Shown here one piece after another: positions 1-12,809 of a stretch of DNA of 64,000 bases (position 1 is its first letter; the number at the start of each line of letters is the position of its first letter). The translations under genes and the position numbers were made by a program. The DNA is from Podaxis mareebaensis. Lineage: Eukaryota; Basidiomycota; Agaricomycetes; Agaricales; Agaricaceae. The stretch is taken from positions 18,008 through 82,007 of the forward strand of contig JAEUWP010000057.1 of NCBI GenBank assembly GCA_018524725.1, in the 5' to 3' direction. Under the pieces are notes generated by a model, which saw nothing but the letters and a program-made list of their open reading frames with translations, ran no database searches and was not told where the DNA came from.

Positions 1-1214
1 TATCCACCGACTCTGGCGGACTTATGGCACCACTCGCGCCCGAACTTCCACTTCCCGATCCACCGCCATTGGTTCCGCCGCCCTTCCCCCGATTGCCCAA
101 CTTGAAAATATGCACCGTGTCATGCGCCGAACTCACAGCCAAAAGCGTGCCCACGAGATTGAAGTTCATTGAATAAATCTTTGCTTCCCTGGTTCCTCTC
201 CTAAATTGATACAGTTTCTCTGCGTTGGGTATACTCCAAACTCTTATCACCGTCCCCTTTTCTGATGACGTTGCAAGGAGGGTACCGGTTGAGTCGATGG
301 AGAGGAAGGAGATGGGTGATTTGTGTGCTTGGATGACATTGGCAACTGTTAACGAGCGTGTGGAGAAGAGGAGGACGTCGCCGGATTGGTGGGTGGTGTT
401 TGTTGAGGAGGAAGCGGTTGTGTGGGAGGTCGTGTTGGTGGATGTGGCAGTTGAGGAAGACTTAGGGTCGGAGGATGCGCCACCGGTTGTCGTTGGAGCG
501 AGAGGTGAGCTGGGAGAGGGTACGGGTGATGGATAGGCAAGGTACGAATTGTAAGCGGATGGTGAGAGAGCACATATTGCTTCGTTTATATTAGTCGGCT
601 GGAGTGACATAGATCAGGGAAGTGGAGACTCACCTTCTGGGTTCGGTGTCGTCTCAATGACATGCAGCAACCTCATATTCGAGATATCGTAGATGTATAT
701 CTCCGTTTCCAGCACGATGACCAACGTCTTTCGGTTAAGTTTCACGGCTAATATAGACGATGGGAACAACAACTCGCAAATCATTGACTGACGCTGTAGC
801 GACCCGTGTACGTCAAATAAGTATATATATGCGAGGAATAGGGACAGCACAGCACACCTTTGTGTTGACAATCTGGAGCTTCCGGGGACTGGACTGGGGT
901 TGGTCAGCAGCCCCTACCAGAGCGATAAGTGACGTGCAGAATAGCATCTCCACGATTCCCCGTGCACCATCGTCTGTATCCGTGTTTCAGCACCACGCTC
1001 TTGCACTTCGAGTTCTGATACGACGCACTCATGGTATAGACACGGCCAAAGGGATCGCAGTTGGTGATGCTATACCCTTTCCTCGTCCCAACTGAAATAC
1101 ATCTGCAGTTATAATTATTAGTTGATAATTGGAGAGTGCAGAGGGTGCCTGTGCGTACGAGAAGTCCTGGTTGAAGTTTGCAAAGAGCATGTTTGAGTTT
1201 GTCCGTTCAGCCAT
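1..1214 (-). CDS. ATG18: Atg18/WIPI-type PROPPIN (3' end outside window)
   Basis: Autophagy beta-propeller that binds PI3P and PI(3,5)P2 on phagophore and vacuolar membranes. The start at 1214 opens a short first exon with the NFNQDFS motif. A GT...AG intron joins it in frame to [10 protein letters not shown], then [11 protein letters not shown], the usual first blade. Further on, [16 protein letters not shown] and [17 protein letters not shown] match blade 3 of the family. The lipid-binding FRRG motif is at 195-206 (complement), followed by [19 protein letters not shown] serine/threonine/proline-rich insert lies between about 350 and 530. The C-terminal blades lie beyond base 1. The arrangement fits Atg18 itself better than Atg21 or Hsv2, but the paralogue is inferred from overall resemblance. 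Confidence 0.9.
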
Positions 1215-2052
1215 TGCGGTTGTCGTCCAAGCAGTACAAGGTGCTTATACCCCTTTTTGGCGTTCACCAGCCGCTTAGTCAGCACCGATGCCCATCCATC
1301 GACATTCAAACTCTGAGTCCAAATAAGTCAGTTTCATACAAGATGGTACTGAACGATTCAATCCCTTGTTCTCCTTAGCCTACGTCCACTTCATCGAGTG
1401 AATGCTCGCGACCAGGAGGATCCCCACACCAACCGAACTCATCATCCAAATATGACCTCTGAGTGCTCACAACTTCGGCTCACACTCGCATCTCCAGTTT
1501 TCCATCGCTTGCTATGGATAAATCGTTGAAAAAAAAAAAGGCAATCTTCTCAAAAACGGACCACATCCCCCCCTCCAATCATATATATCGTATCCTGCAT
1601 CACTCATACATAGCGCGCCATAGCTTCGACTTACGTGTCCGAGCGTCAACTCCCTGCGGACAACAGAGGGTGCACTCGCAGTGAAAGTATCATTGCCTCT
1701 CAGGTGTAATATAAGAATGGGATGCGAACGGAAGCAGTGGACGACTAGTATGGTTAGTTGTCAGTGAATGAGATGAATTCGACGAAACCCAGTGTGTGGT
1801 TGTTTCTCTTTTGAGATGCAAGGCCAGGCGTCGCGACAAGTGGGATGACTCGTTTGACGAATTCTTGAGTACTCACTGTGTTAGAATGACCCAGGACTAT
1901 ACAGTAGGTATGCTACAAAATATGATGCTAGCTATTCGCTGCACATATACATTGTATCTATATTATATAGGACCAGTAATCCGTAGGCTACGCAGCGTGT
2001 CTTCGACAAAGCATGATTCTCTTGCTCGTGGACCTTCATATGCATATCAAAG
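1215..2052. other. intergenic, no gene recognised
   Basis: Short open frames only, none with a recognisable motif. It holds the 5' flank of Atg18 and the 3' flank of the kinase at 2053. A short A run lies near 1530. Confidence 0.5.
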
Positions 2053-3635
2053 CTAGAAAATTGAATTGTCAGTTTTGAATAGAGGTCGAGTTGAATACCC
2101 GCCTACTTCATGGAGAATTTGTGCGACCCTGACGGTGTCTACTGGCGTCTGGCGCTTTTGTATCTCATTCCGGAGACACACACCTTCGTCAAGCCCTGGG
2201 TCATAATCCGAAGCGGGGGATTGGCCCAACTCCTTCAATATTTGTAGACAATCGGGGCGATTTTCGGGCTCATAGGCCCAGCAACGCAGCATCAAATCCC
2301 ACGTTTTCTCATCTATTGTATCCAACTCCGACTTTGGATCTCCGCGAGGCCAGGTTGGCCGCTCGCCAGCTTCTATCCTCTTCTGTATGTCAAGGTCATT
2401 GGAAACCTCATAATAAGGCTCCTGTCGTGTCAAGATCTGCCAGCATAGATAAGATGCGTGCCTATCCAATGAGCAGTCAAGCGTACCTCATAACAAACTG
2501 ACGCGAAGGCCCAAACGTCGCTAGCTCGAGTCGCAACACTCTCGCCGTCCAAAAGCTCAGGAGCCGCCCAGCGAAGTGTAAAACCGCGGGCAGTATCGGT
2601 TATGGTAGCCGAGAGCGTCTTGTCATGACGAATGCACGAGATCCCGAAATCAGCAATGCATGCTCTCCCAGCTTCGTTCACGAGAATATTCTCCTGGATA
2701 TTACAGTGTTTGGTAATGGCTCAAAGCTGCGCCCATAACCTTACCCCTTTGAGATCGCAGTGTACAACACCTTCTCCGTGTAAATATTCAAGGCCACTAG
2801 CGACATCAATGATCTAGAAATGTTAGATAGTCCGGATAGTGGGATGAGAGAATACAGCTTACAAAGGGAAAACGTGACATGCCTGCGTTTTCTTCCTCTT
2901 CCAGATATTGAACAATGTTACCGTTTGTCATCCAAGGCGAAGCAAGACAGATTCGCTTGACCTCTGAACTCCAGAAGTAGATACCATAGAACGGGACAAT
3001 ATTGGGATGGCGAAGCTGGCCCCATAATATTGCCTCCTTGCCGAAAAACTGGTAGCACAATAAGATGGGCTCGGAAACGAGAGAATTCAGTGTACCAACC
3101 TTGAGGACCGCTTCCAAGTTCGACTTACCGAATACCCGCATGACCTTTAAACACATATGGCGTCCATTGAGGCGTGCTTCATAGACGTCGCCGGTCCTTC
3201 CTCCGTGTCGTGGCAAAGTTAAACCATTGCTGTCCGGAACCAGGTCTGTAGGGCGGACGATGTAGTACTGAGGAAACAAGTCCGCCCCCCTCACGAGGTT
3301 GTAAAGAGTAATGACAGCAGGCTCGAGTAAACTAGGGGGTGCACGTTCGGGTTGGAGGAGTAACTGTAACACAGACGGAATCAGCGCTTGAAAAGCGGCG
3401 CTTTAGCCAACTAGTCAACATTGCTCACCGCATGCAGGAAATCAATTAATAGTTGCGCATGTTCACCAGTCAGTTCATGTAGGGCGCTCAATTTGCGGGG
3501 GTCGCTCAGTGTATGAGAGAGTGCGATCAGCGTGGGGTCCGATCCTAAATACGAAGGACCGGTGGGGAACGGGATATCAGGTAGGTCCGTGATATGCCCT
3601 CGTTTCCGATCAGTTGATGGTGCGCCTGTATTCAT
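2053..3635 (-). CDS. TKL-like protein kinase, tandem copy 1
   Basis: Predicted serine/threonine (TKL-like) kinase of the kind expanded in Agaricomycetes; substrate unknown. In order: an N-terminal region of about 110 residues with LLIDFLHA and LLLQPER, found also in the neighbour at 5410-7148; a glycine loop (GGRTGDVYEA); the ATP lysine in CLKVMR; KEAILWGQLRHPNIVPFYG (alpha-C glutamate); the catalytic loop HCDLKGEN, split by an intron after KG; IADFGIS (DFG); WAAPELL (APE); and ASDVWAFASVCYEV. All catalytic residues are present. At least five introns are needed. The stop is the complement of 2053-2055. A short tail after the kinase domain has no known motif. It points the same way as the second kinase, 1.8 kb away. 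Confidence 0.85.
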
Positions 3636-5409
3636 GATGAGGCAGCGCGTCCGGACAACGTAGGGTGTGATGACAGAGAAACTGTTGTAGAGGTAGCTGA
3701 TGTTGAATGGCAGTTAGGTAGCTAGCTGTGTTGGATCGTTTTTTAAAGGGAACTGAGGCTTCCATAATACTATAATCGGCATAAGTACATCCTGTTCTGC
3801 AACGCTCACGGGTCGATAATAGACAATCGTGATCAATCATGACATCTAAATTAGGCACATATAAGTTATAAACTTGCGCTCACATATGACTTCCTCGTAT
3901 TTGTAGTGTGGTCAAGATAATGACGAAGACTGTAATCGTGGACATGGAACAGCACTCATTGTCTAGTGGGCCCTGGTGACTCTCACATAGATTGTCTTCA
4001 AATCACCGCGCACACACCCTTTAGGTGAATAAGATAAGACTGTTGCGTGGTCGATAACATGCTGCATGGAGGAATGTCAGACGGAACCTTGCCATCATCC
4101 CTTCGAGCGTGAAAAATCGAACCGACCAAAGATCCACCTCCAGTGATTCCCATTTCAGGCCTCTGAACGAATCGGCTCGCATCGTGGAAAATGAAGCCAT
4201 ACGCATCGGATCGAACAGCTCCGCTTATTGATAACGGCTCAATGGCTGCTAACCCTGACAGAAGCGAACGGCAAGTGTATAATGGTGTGTGTGCACGAGT
4301 GAAATTTGGGTAGAAACATTCATCCCAAGAAAGCGTTAGTAAGGAAATCTGATGGAAATGCAGCTCGGAAACCCAGGCTCCAGCCGCGTTCGGACGGCAG
4401 ATGGACTCCAGTCACCTCGGGCTCGGGAACCAGACACCTATGCTCTGACATGCAAGCCACTGTTTTACTCAAAATGGGGCATATGTATCCCAAGAAGAGA
4501 TAAAAGCGGATTTTTATGGGAAGGATAGGACAGCATTGTTCAATGTCCGGGGTACAAACCCTAGTGTATCCACATTTGACGAGGCTGTAGTCCTGCACCC
4601 AGCAAGTCGCCTGACACACGAAAGAACCTAGACCCTTCATGTTATAGCTTACCGACCGATCTTCGAAATTTACATATGAATGACCTAAAAGGATGATCGA
4701 GTTATTGTATTTTTGACCATATAGAGTATCGAAGATCAATAAGTGAACGATTTCGGGAGTACACTGCAGTATACTGCCAGATACCTATTCCTTCTGATTG
4801 AGAAGATATTCTCGGTTGCTTTAACGAGTACTGCTTCTAGTTTTACTTGTCGTTGGGTCCGGTGCTTCTGGGTGATGGGAAGTCAGTGACACAGTTGGCA
4901 ACAGGCGGGTCCGTGGATTAGTTTTCTGTGATATGCATTGAGCAATTCTCCCGAGATGACATATCTGACGCAGAGATAACCGGGTTCTGGTGCGAAGAAT
5001 CCACATCTATGAGTGTCATGGGGTGTCCAGAAGGTGGTGTCAGGTGCTTAATCGACTTGATCTCACGGCGGTGTAATGTCGGAGTTGGAGGCAGTTGACA
5101 AAAGACCATCGGAACTCTGGAGTAGACCCACCCGTCTTGTCTCAATCTGGATAAAGTAGCTCATTGAAAGTACGGATTCTAGAACGTGACAAAGAACGAA
5201 GGAAGTCAAGGAAAGATAGGGTCTAATGTGACATTCTGCTGGGGCGGCAAAATTGACATGACACATCGTTGTTGACTTTCTCTCACTTTGTAGCACCTCC
5301 AAATCTCGCGTATATGTCGCGAAGCATTGCTGAAAAGCTTTTTTTTCTTTGGTGAAACGAGAATGATATATTCTGACGACAGCAGTTGATGAGAACGTAC
5401 ATGCTAGAG
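3636..5409. other. intergenic between the two kinases
   Basis: About 1.8 kb with scattered open frames of up to 139 codons on both strands, none with a recognisable domain and none with a convincing exon chain. I see no third kinase remnant by eye. Confidence 0.45.
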
Positions 5410-7148
5410 CTAAGCAAAACGGGCGTTATTCATTTCCACGAGGGTTCTAGTCTCGTAACAACTTACAGTACGTAGAATCTCCTCAATGTTACTCACATCC
5501 GTCGACGTACTCTGACACTTCGTCATTGTCGCCTGAAACCCCACGCCTTCGTAGGACTCGTCTATATCATTTGTCGGTAAGGTGAACGACCCCAACTCTT
5601 CCAATAAATGTTGACAGCTTGGACGCTTGGTGTCGTCGTGCGTCCAACAACGATTCATCAAACCCCACATTTTGTTGTCGATTGTATCTAGCTTCGACAT
5701 TGTATCCCCAGGAGGTCGGGTTGGTGGCTTGCCTGCTGTTATCGCCTCCTTGATGTCAGATTCGTCGGAGTACTCGTAATAAGGTTTCTTCCGCGTCAAA
5801 ATCTAATGGCCTAGGTGAGGTCCGCATCCATTTAGAGGACTCACAGAGACTAGCGTACCTCATAGCAAACGGACGCGAAAGCCCATACATCAGATGCCCG
5901 AGTTGCAGGCCTGTTCTTTTCCAGGAGTTCGGGAGCAGCCCACCGATACGTAAACCCGGCAATGGTGCTCGTTATAGTAATGGAGAGTTCCTTGTCATGA
6001 CGAATGGCTGACATGCCAAAATCAGCGATTCGAGCTCTCCCAGAAGCGCTCACGAGGATGTTCTCCTGTAACATACAACACTCAGTATCAGCCCAAGGAT
6101 GTGGAGAATGGAATACCCCTTTGAGATCGCTATGAACAATATCATTTCTATGCAAGTATTCAAGACCCGTGGCCACTTCGTGAATCTTGGAGTGTCAGAT
6201 GATCTGGATGAGAGGGCGAAGGGTATGCGCTTACAAAAGGTGTGCGGGGTGCACTAGGGTTATTTTCCAGATACTGAACAATGTTGCCATTATCCATCCA
6301 AGGTGAAACTAGACAAATTCGGTTGCGGCTTTCATTGAGGTAGTAAATACCAAAAAAGGGGACGATGTTGGGGTGGCGAAGCTGGCTCCATAATATTGCT
6401 TCTTTGGCAAACACCTGACGGTACAATAACTATGCGGGCTTGGGACAAAGAAACCCGGGAAACAAACCTTGAGGGCTGCTTCTAGGTCCGCCTTTCTGAA
6501 TAATCGCATGACCTTTAAACAAATATGGTGCCCTTTATGAACTGCCTTAAAGATATCCCCAGTTCTTCCGCCCTCCCTTGGCAAAGCAAGACCACCTTCG
6601 TCCGGAATCACCGTTACATCCTTAATGACATAACACTGAGGGTAGAGGTTTGCTTCTTTCGCAAGCTTGTAAAGGGTGATGACGGTCGTAGCAAGCAGGC
6701 GGGGTGTTCCGCGCTCTGGTTGGAGAAGTAGCTGTATCACGGGGAAAGCTGAAGCTTGAGAGGGGGGATAATGCAAGCTGACTACTGTACTCACCGTGTG
6801 CAAGAAATCAATCATCGATTGTGCACGTTCTCCACGCAATTCTCGTAGAGCCTTCCGTTTTTTGGGGTCTTTAAGTGCTCGCGAGAGCTCGATAAGTGCG
6901 AGATCTGGCCCCGAATATAGGGGCTCGGTGGAGGGGGGATGCTCGATATCAGTAACTGCCCGTTCCTTAGTACTTCCTGGTTCCGCATCAGATGAAAGCC
7001 TGTGCTCATTTATGGTGAGTTGGCGCATCGTGTCGATGAAGCTGGGGTCATCCTTTCTCCTAGTGGGCGACGAGGAAGTCGGTTCCGCTGACGAGGTTGT
7101 TGGGAGGTGGGTTGGAAAATTGACTGGTGTCGAGTGGCCAGAGGACAT
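5410..7148 (-). CDS. TKL-like protein kinase, tandem copy 2
   Basis: Paralogue of the kinase at 2053-3635, in the same order and orientation. It starts at 7148 with a longer serine/proline-rich leader, then the shared N-terminal region (MIDFLHT, intron, LLLQPERG). Kinase motifs: GGRTGDIFKA, the ATP lysine in CLKVMR, KEAILWSQLRHPNIVPFFG, catalytic loop HSDLKGEN, IADFGMS, WAAPELL and ASDVWAFASVCYEV. All catalytic residues are kept, so it should be active. At least five introns, and those I traced sit where they do in copy 1, as expected from tandem duplication. The leader and the C-terminal tail differ most between the copies. Substrate and pathway unknown. Confidence 0.87.
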
Positions 7149-8095
7149 TATGGTTTATTGGGTGAACGTGGGTTTGTTCAGTAACGCCAGCAGATGATCA
7201 GTTGTGATATCTAAATGGGGCATCTGTATCAAACTTTGAATTCGGGCATATAACATTGTAAGTAAGTATGACAGCCTGACTGACTACAATAATGACAAAT
7301 ATTGGTCATCATATACGACTATCCAGCATTATACTGGGATAATTCCCATCTTGTGCGACACTTCTTTCGCCCAATGCACCTCTTCTTACCTGCGAATGTC
7401 CTGACTTTACGTTGGTTGCTCTCACGTTGATTACATATTGTTACGTACCATGCTGTTTTTTTGGATTTTTGTCAAAGTCAATTGGAAGCGATCAACCACC
7501 TGTTGTTACGTGGCCGACAACGCAGTGAAGATCGTGAAACACATGCGATAGCAATCGGCGGCCCATAGCTTCCGCGGCTTGACTATCGAGTGGCATGGCC
7601 TTCGCTTGGACCCCATATGGTTCCCCGAGATCACCAGCCTGGATAGTTGTCGCCCCCTGCTCCCGCGGGGCCATCACCAAATTTATTCTTCCTCTTCAAG
7701 TTCCAGGCGGAAGAGTAGTAGCATTAAACCTGACTAAAACTGCTCCAGGGAACAGTAGTAACACCCCGTTGCTCCTACCAAGGATTTTGTGACTTCCTAA
7801 ACCAAAATTGGGCGCGGCAAGTTCACTGCAATAAAAATGTTGTTCTGAATGCATCCAAAAAAGTTCAAACACTATTACATGATGCATGGCTATGGCCGTC
7901 ACCCACTGCCCGCGAGTGTGGCAAGGCAACAGAACAGGGTGATCAAAGCTGCTAGCGATAGATAAGATAAGATTGGAGTCATGTTTGTCAATGGCCATGT
8001 CATGTTGAGTAGTGATGACCACGATTCACCACATAAAAGTCACTTGTCGCCGTTCCTTCATCAATCTTATCCACCGCTCATTCACAACCAAAAGA
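7149..8095. other. divergent promoter region of kinase 2 and tRNA ligase
   Basis: About 950 bases between two genes transcribed away from each other. Short open frames on both strands show no known motif. An in-frame ATG at 8012 could extend the tRNA ligase upward by 28 residues (see findings). Confidence 0.45.
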
Positions 8096-10797
8096 ATGCC
8101 CCCTGCGTTTTCCGTTGAAGACTCCCAGCTCATCGCCGACCTTCACGCCCTTGAGAAAAAATCTTCAAAACTCGTCAGGTCGTCCGTGTATCCCGCGCCT
8201 AGCGAACCAAGTATCGCCGTGCGCAGTTGGAAACTGAACGAATTCAAGTACTATGACATTCCATCGCCGTTCCCTACGCTAGCCCGTGGCCTGTTTAGCA
8301 CGGAGGTGCCCATAGAAAGTGGGCATGGTGTCAAATACCGTATCGTGGTGAGGGGGTATGACAAGTTTTTCAACATTGGTGAGGTGCCGTGGACTACTGT
8401 ATGCCTTTCTCGTCTTATTATGCCCTTGGCTGTACTCTTTGCTGAATATGACGCGTCTATTCTAGTGGGAAGCCCTTGAAGCCCACACCGCACCGCCATA
8501 CACGCTGTCGCTCAAGTCTAATGGATGTATTATATTTATCGCTGCCCTCACGCCGAAAAAACTTGTCATCACGTCAAAGCATTCTATTGGTCCTGTCCAG
8601 GGCTCCGCTATGAGTCATGCAGAAGCGGGTGAGAAGTGGCTGGGGCGGTATCTGGAAGAGAAGGGCAGGACGGAGGAGGATCTCGCTTCGAGGCTCTGGA
8701 AGGAGAACTGGACTGCCGTCGCTGAGGTGCGTTTATTGCACACTCTCGTCCAATGAATCCCTCTCACCCACTCTCATAACTTCAGTTATGCGATGATTCG
8801 TTCGAAGAGCACGTCCTCCCTTACCCACCGGAACGCACAGGTCTTCACCTCCACGGCCTCAACGTTTCCACCAAATCCTTCACGACAATGCCACACGAAA
8901 TCGTCGATGCCTTTGCCGAAGAATGGGGCTTCATCAAAACCCGCACGCATACAGTCAACTCTATCGCCGAAGTACGCGATTTCACGTCCCACATCGCCGA
9001 CGCCGGTGAATGGGACGGTGAAGCCGTTGAAGGCTTCGTCGTCCGCACTCATGTGACCGAACCACCCATAGAGGGCCGCGGAAAATCCAAGGCAGCCACA
9101 GGACAGTCTCCATACGCTCCTGGCTCGTCATTCTTCTTCAAAGTCAAATTCGATGAGCCGTATATGATGTATCGAGACTGGCGCGAGGTTACCAAGAAGC
9201 TGCTTTCGACTAACGGGCCGCTCGTTCCTTCCATTCTGCCAAAAAGCAAGATGCAAAGGAAGGAGACAAAGGTGTACGTCAAGTGGGTGATTGGAGAGAT
9301 TAAGAAGAGCCGAAAGCAGTTTGAGGGGTATACAAAGGGACGTGGGATTATTGCGACTAGGGAGAGGTTTTTGAAGTGGTATGAGGAGCAGCAGCAGAAA
9401 GGAGAGTTGAAGGAAGAAAGCGATGAGGAGAAGCTGGCCGGGGGGAAGAATAACGGGAAAGTCATCATTGTTCCGGTGGCCATCCCTGGATGTGGTGAGT
9501 GCTAATAGTACTCTCACGGGATGAGAGGTACTGACTCTAATATAGGTAAAACTTCGGTTGGCGTTGCACTCACACACCTGTTCGGCTTCGGTCATACCCG
9601 AAGTGATGACATTACTGTCAAGAAAGCTGCGCCCATGTTCCTCAAAAACGTCTCAAACCTTCTTCAAAAGCACGACGTCGTAATCGCGGATAAGTACGTT
9701 CTAGTATTTCTCTCTTCCACAATCACATGCTGACATTCGACTACTTCAGAAACAACCATCTCAAACAACACCGCCAACAGCTCCGCGAAACCGCCTCGAA
9801 TTTCAACCCACCCGCTCGTCTCATCGCACTCAACTGGTCCCTCGACAGCAAGCCCCCAGCAATGGTCCATCGTGTCTGCTCCGACCGCATCATTACCCGC
9901 GGTGCAAATCACCAGACCCTCATCGCTGATACCTCTCAAAGCCGTTCGCACGAAGACGTCGTTTGGATGTTTATTAACAACCATGAAGATCTCGCGGAGC
10001 AAGAAGTCGATGCGTGTGTGGATATGGAAATCGAAGATGATTTGGAGGAGATGGTTAAGTGTGCTGTAGATGGATTGTGGAAGCTCATCGGAGGACCTGA
10101 CGGGATGCTTGGCGGGGAGAAGCCGGATGTAGAAAAGATTAGGGAGGCGGTTGCGAAGGTGGGTGAGTATAAGGCTCAAAGGAACAATACAGCGACGGCT
10201 ATAAAGGAGGCAAAGGACACGAGGAAGGGGAAGGAGAAGGAGGATAAGCCGCCGAGGTATTACGGTCTTCTGCCTGAACTAGATTTGGATGAGGTTTTGG
10301 GTGGCGTCTTCACTAATGTAGACGCTGCAGAGGGGAAGTGGAAGGATGGCGCAGAGTTTTGGAACAAGTTGAAAAAGGGAAAGAGACTGTCGACCCGGCC
10401 GCATATCACAATTGTCCATTCCAAATCTCTACCGGATGAGCAAGATGTCTGGGACCATTCTGCAAAGGTTCACGCAGCTCTCACCTCACCGCTGTTCGAG
10501 TGCAATCTCGGGAAAGTGCTGTGGGACGGAAGGGTGATGGTGCTTACCGTGGACAAGCTTGAACTTGTGTCTGATTCCGAAGAGGGGGAGGGGAAGAGGC
10601 TCCTTGAAGTGCTACCCGAAGCGACACGGAGGAGGCTACATGTGACGGTTGGGACTGAAAACGCTGGTATCCCCGCTGTAGAAGGCAAGATGCTCGTTGA
10701 GAGATGGAGGGATGGGGAGAAGGAAGACAAGGGTGTGTATGAGATTGATCTTGGGGAAGTAGTCGTTACGGGAAGGCTGAAGGGCTTGTCGCGGTGA
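8096..10797 (+). CDS. TRL1: fungal tRNA ligase (ligase-kinase-cyclic phosphodiesterase)
   Basis: Joins tRNA exons after intron removal and, in yeast, the HAC1 mRNA in the unfolded protein response. Five exons (8096-8398, 8466-8726, 8786-9494, 9546-9693, 9750-10797) sum to 2,469 nt, or 822 residues, close to yeast Trl1. The ligase domain has the nucleotidyl motif LSLKSNGCIIF with the reactive lysine at about residue 118. The kinase P-loop IPGCGKT is at about residues 421-427, split by intron 3. The C-terminal cyclic phosphodiesterase has its two HxT motifs, HITIV at about 692 and HVTVG at about 771. All three active sites are intact. The ATG at 8096 fits the family; an upstream in-frame ATG exists. 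Confidence 0.95.
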
Positions 10798-12219
10798 TTA
10801 GTCACCAAAATGTTCACAATCTGTACTTTTTGGCATTTCACACTCGCTATTGTGCATTCTCACTTGCTTGTTATTCGTTAAAAGTAAATTTGTGTACTGT
10901 AACCTGTATTGCTCCCAACTCTGCGCATGACTCTCAACTCTGTCGTCTCGACTAATAAACTTTGTTCGATCGGTTTTCCGTAGTACATGCGCGAGGAAAT
11001 AAAAACAACTGACGGATTCGTGGGGTTTGGGATCCATTCCAGCTCACCAGGACTAAGAACAACTCGCCAACCGACCCACACCACTCCCGGACACATCTAT
11101 TGTATTCTATACAGGGATCGTCCTCTGATTAGAGGAGTTGCTCATGCGTAACTAGTACACCATGGATGCATAGGTAGATCGCGGTACTAGGAAAACCCAA
11201 GGTCCCTATTCTCCGTGATCCGCACAATAGATTTCGTACCTTCGGTCCGTGTGAGCTATAGCACTCTGAAGCGGTGACAAAGGCCGAAGAAAAATCGGGA
11301 GAAAGCTTCCCATTCCATCAAAGAAGAGTAAACTTTGCAGACAGCCATGACGGAACATGATGCATAATCATCGACCGATAGTCATAGCCATTCGCGCGGT
11401 TCGCCAGTCAGGGTCAAATTGTACACATGTATGAGTAATGATGTCAGACGTGTACTGGTTAGACATTGCAAGTCGACTAAGAAAGCCAATCCTAACGATG
11501 CGGTGAGGATAATGTGCGAGTATAATGAACTCCAATAGTCTCCCCCCCCCCCCCCTCCCCTTTCTCCTCTCCGCAGGACAGCCGGCTACTATTGGGCATG
11601 ATGGCTGGTTGAACGCTGAGCGTCAATTTGCACCATTTACCATCCTGTGAGTTTTAATGACTGACAAAACGTAGGATCCTTTGAATGTGTATTCATCTTT
11701 GTGATACTCATTATTTAGTGAGCTGAAGGGAGCGGCATTATACAAACCCATTCTAGCTGTCGCACAGGACTCCGCAATCTACCCTTTCTTTCACAGCCTC
11801 GCCACGTCCAGCATCTCGTCTTCTCGCGTTTCATCAACAACGATCCAGATACTCATTCCCACTCTCGCCGATCAGCGATAAAATATGTGTGATGAAAAGT
11901 GCCTCGAGCCGAGTTTTCCGCCCCGAGATGCAATATTCGGAACTGATCAAAGGCCACATGTTCGCATCTGAGGCTGTTCCTTGCTGTTCCCTGCCGTCCT
12001 TCACTGAGATCAGAAGACAGAGGTTCCATACCAAGTCTAGCTCACACTAGCAATCGACACATTCGGGTACGAAAAATGCCAACGAGATCCCCTCCTGATG
12101 GTACCTGAATAAATGATGTCTTGCCTCGACGGATAAAGGCAGTGATGTTTTCTAGATAAAACAGCCAACCCCCTCTCTCATTTCCCCTCACCCAAGTCCC
12201 TGCCCCAGCAATATCAAAC
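10798..12219. other. intergenic, no gene recognised
   Basis: About 1.4 kb of sequence with only short open frames. It contains a run of 14 C at 11542-11555. The right end is the 5' flank of the small gene at 12220. Confidence 0.5.
11542..11555. repeat. poly-C tract (14 C)
   Basis: An uninterrupted run of 14 cytosines followed by T and four more C. Homopolymers of this kind are prone to slippage and to assembly error. Confidence 0.9.
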
Positions 12220-12659
12220 ATGGACTCCCTCCTCAAAAACGCCGTCTCCAACGTTACCTCTAACCTCACTCATTCCAACAACGACAACCAACAGTACGAT
12301 CACAATGACCAGAACGGCAATAACAACGGCAACCCTTTAATGGGCTTTGTCAATAACGCTCTTGGCGGTGGTCAATCAAGCGAAGCAAAAGAGGGTATGT
12401 TCGTTATTTCGCTCTGCGATATGTCTCCTCTGATCTTTTTTCTTTCTAGATTTCATCGATAAGGGTGTGTCGACACATTTGAGATCAATAAAGATAATCT
12501 CAAGTCTATCTAGCGGTCGATTATGCCCAAGAGAAATTCCTTAATGCTGGTCCTCAGGACAACGAGAGTGCAATGGAACAGGCAAAGGACGAGATGATTG
12601 GCAACGCCATTCGAGACGGGCTGAAACAGGTTTCTGGTAAAGATTTTACCAAGCACTGA
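12220..12659 (+). CDS. small hydrophilic protein, 111 residues, function unknown
   Basis: Three exons (12220-12394, 12450-12464, 12514-12659) sum to 336 nt and close in frame. The middle exon is only 15 nt. The N-terminal third is rich in asparagine, histidine and glutamine. The C-terminal half has VDYAQEKF, QDNESAMEQAKDE and a lysine-rich end. No signal peptide or membrane segment. I have an unverified impression that short fungal proteins with an AQEKF and QAKDE layout are common and of uncertain role. The splice sites, matching phases and composition support a real gene rather than chance. It is head-on to FPP synthase, with about 150 bases between the stops. Confidence 0.7.
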
Positions 12660-12809
12660 GTTGACGCATTGGAGCAATCCGAAGACGTGTACATGGTAGC
12701 AGAACCGAATATGTACCTCTTGTTGTTATATCCTTTCAGCGTGGCTCTTGATGTCTAAACTATGCGTTGAAGATCCAGACCAAGTCTACTATACACACTA
12801 AGTACCACT

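Noticed and set aside
8786..9595. Minus-strand frames overlapping the tRNA ligase
   Set aside because: They lie opposite a well-supported exon and have no motifs of their own.
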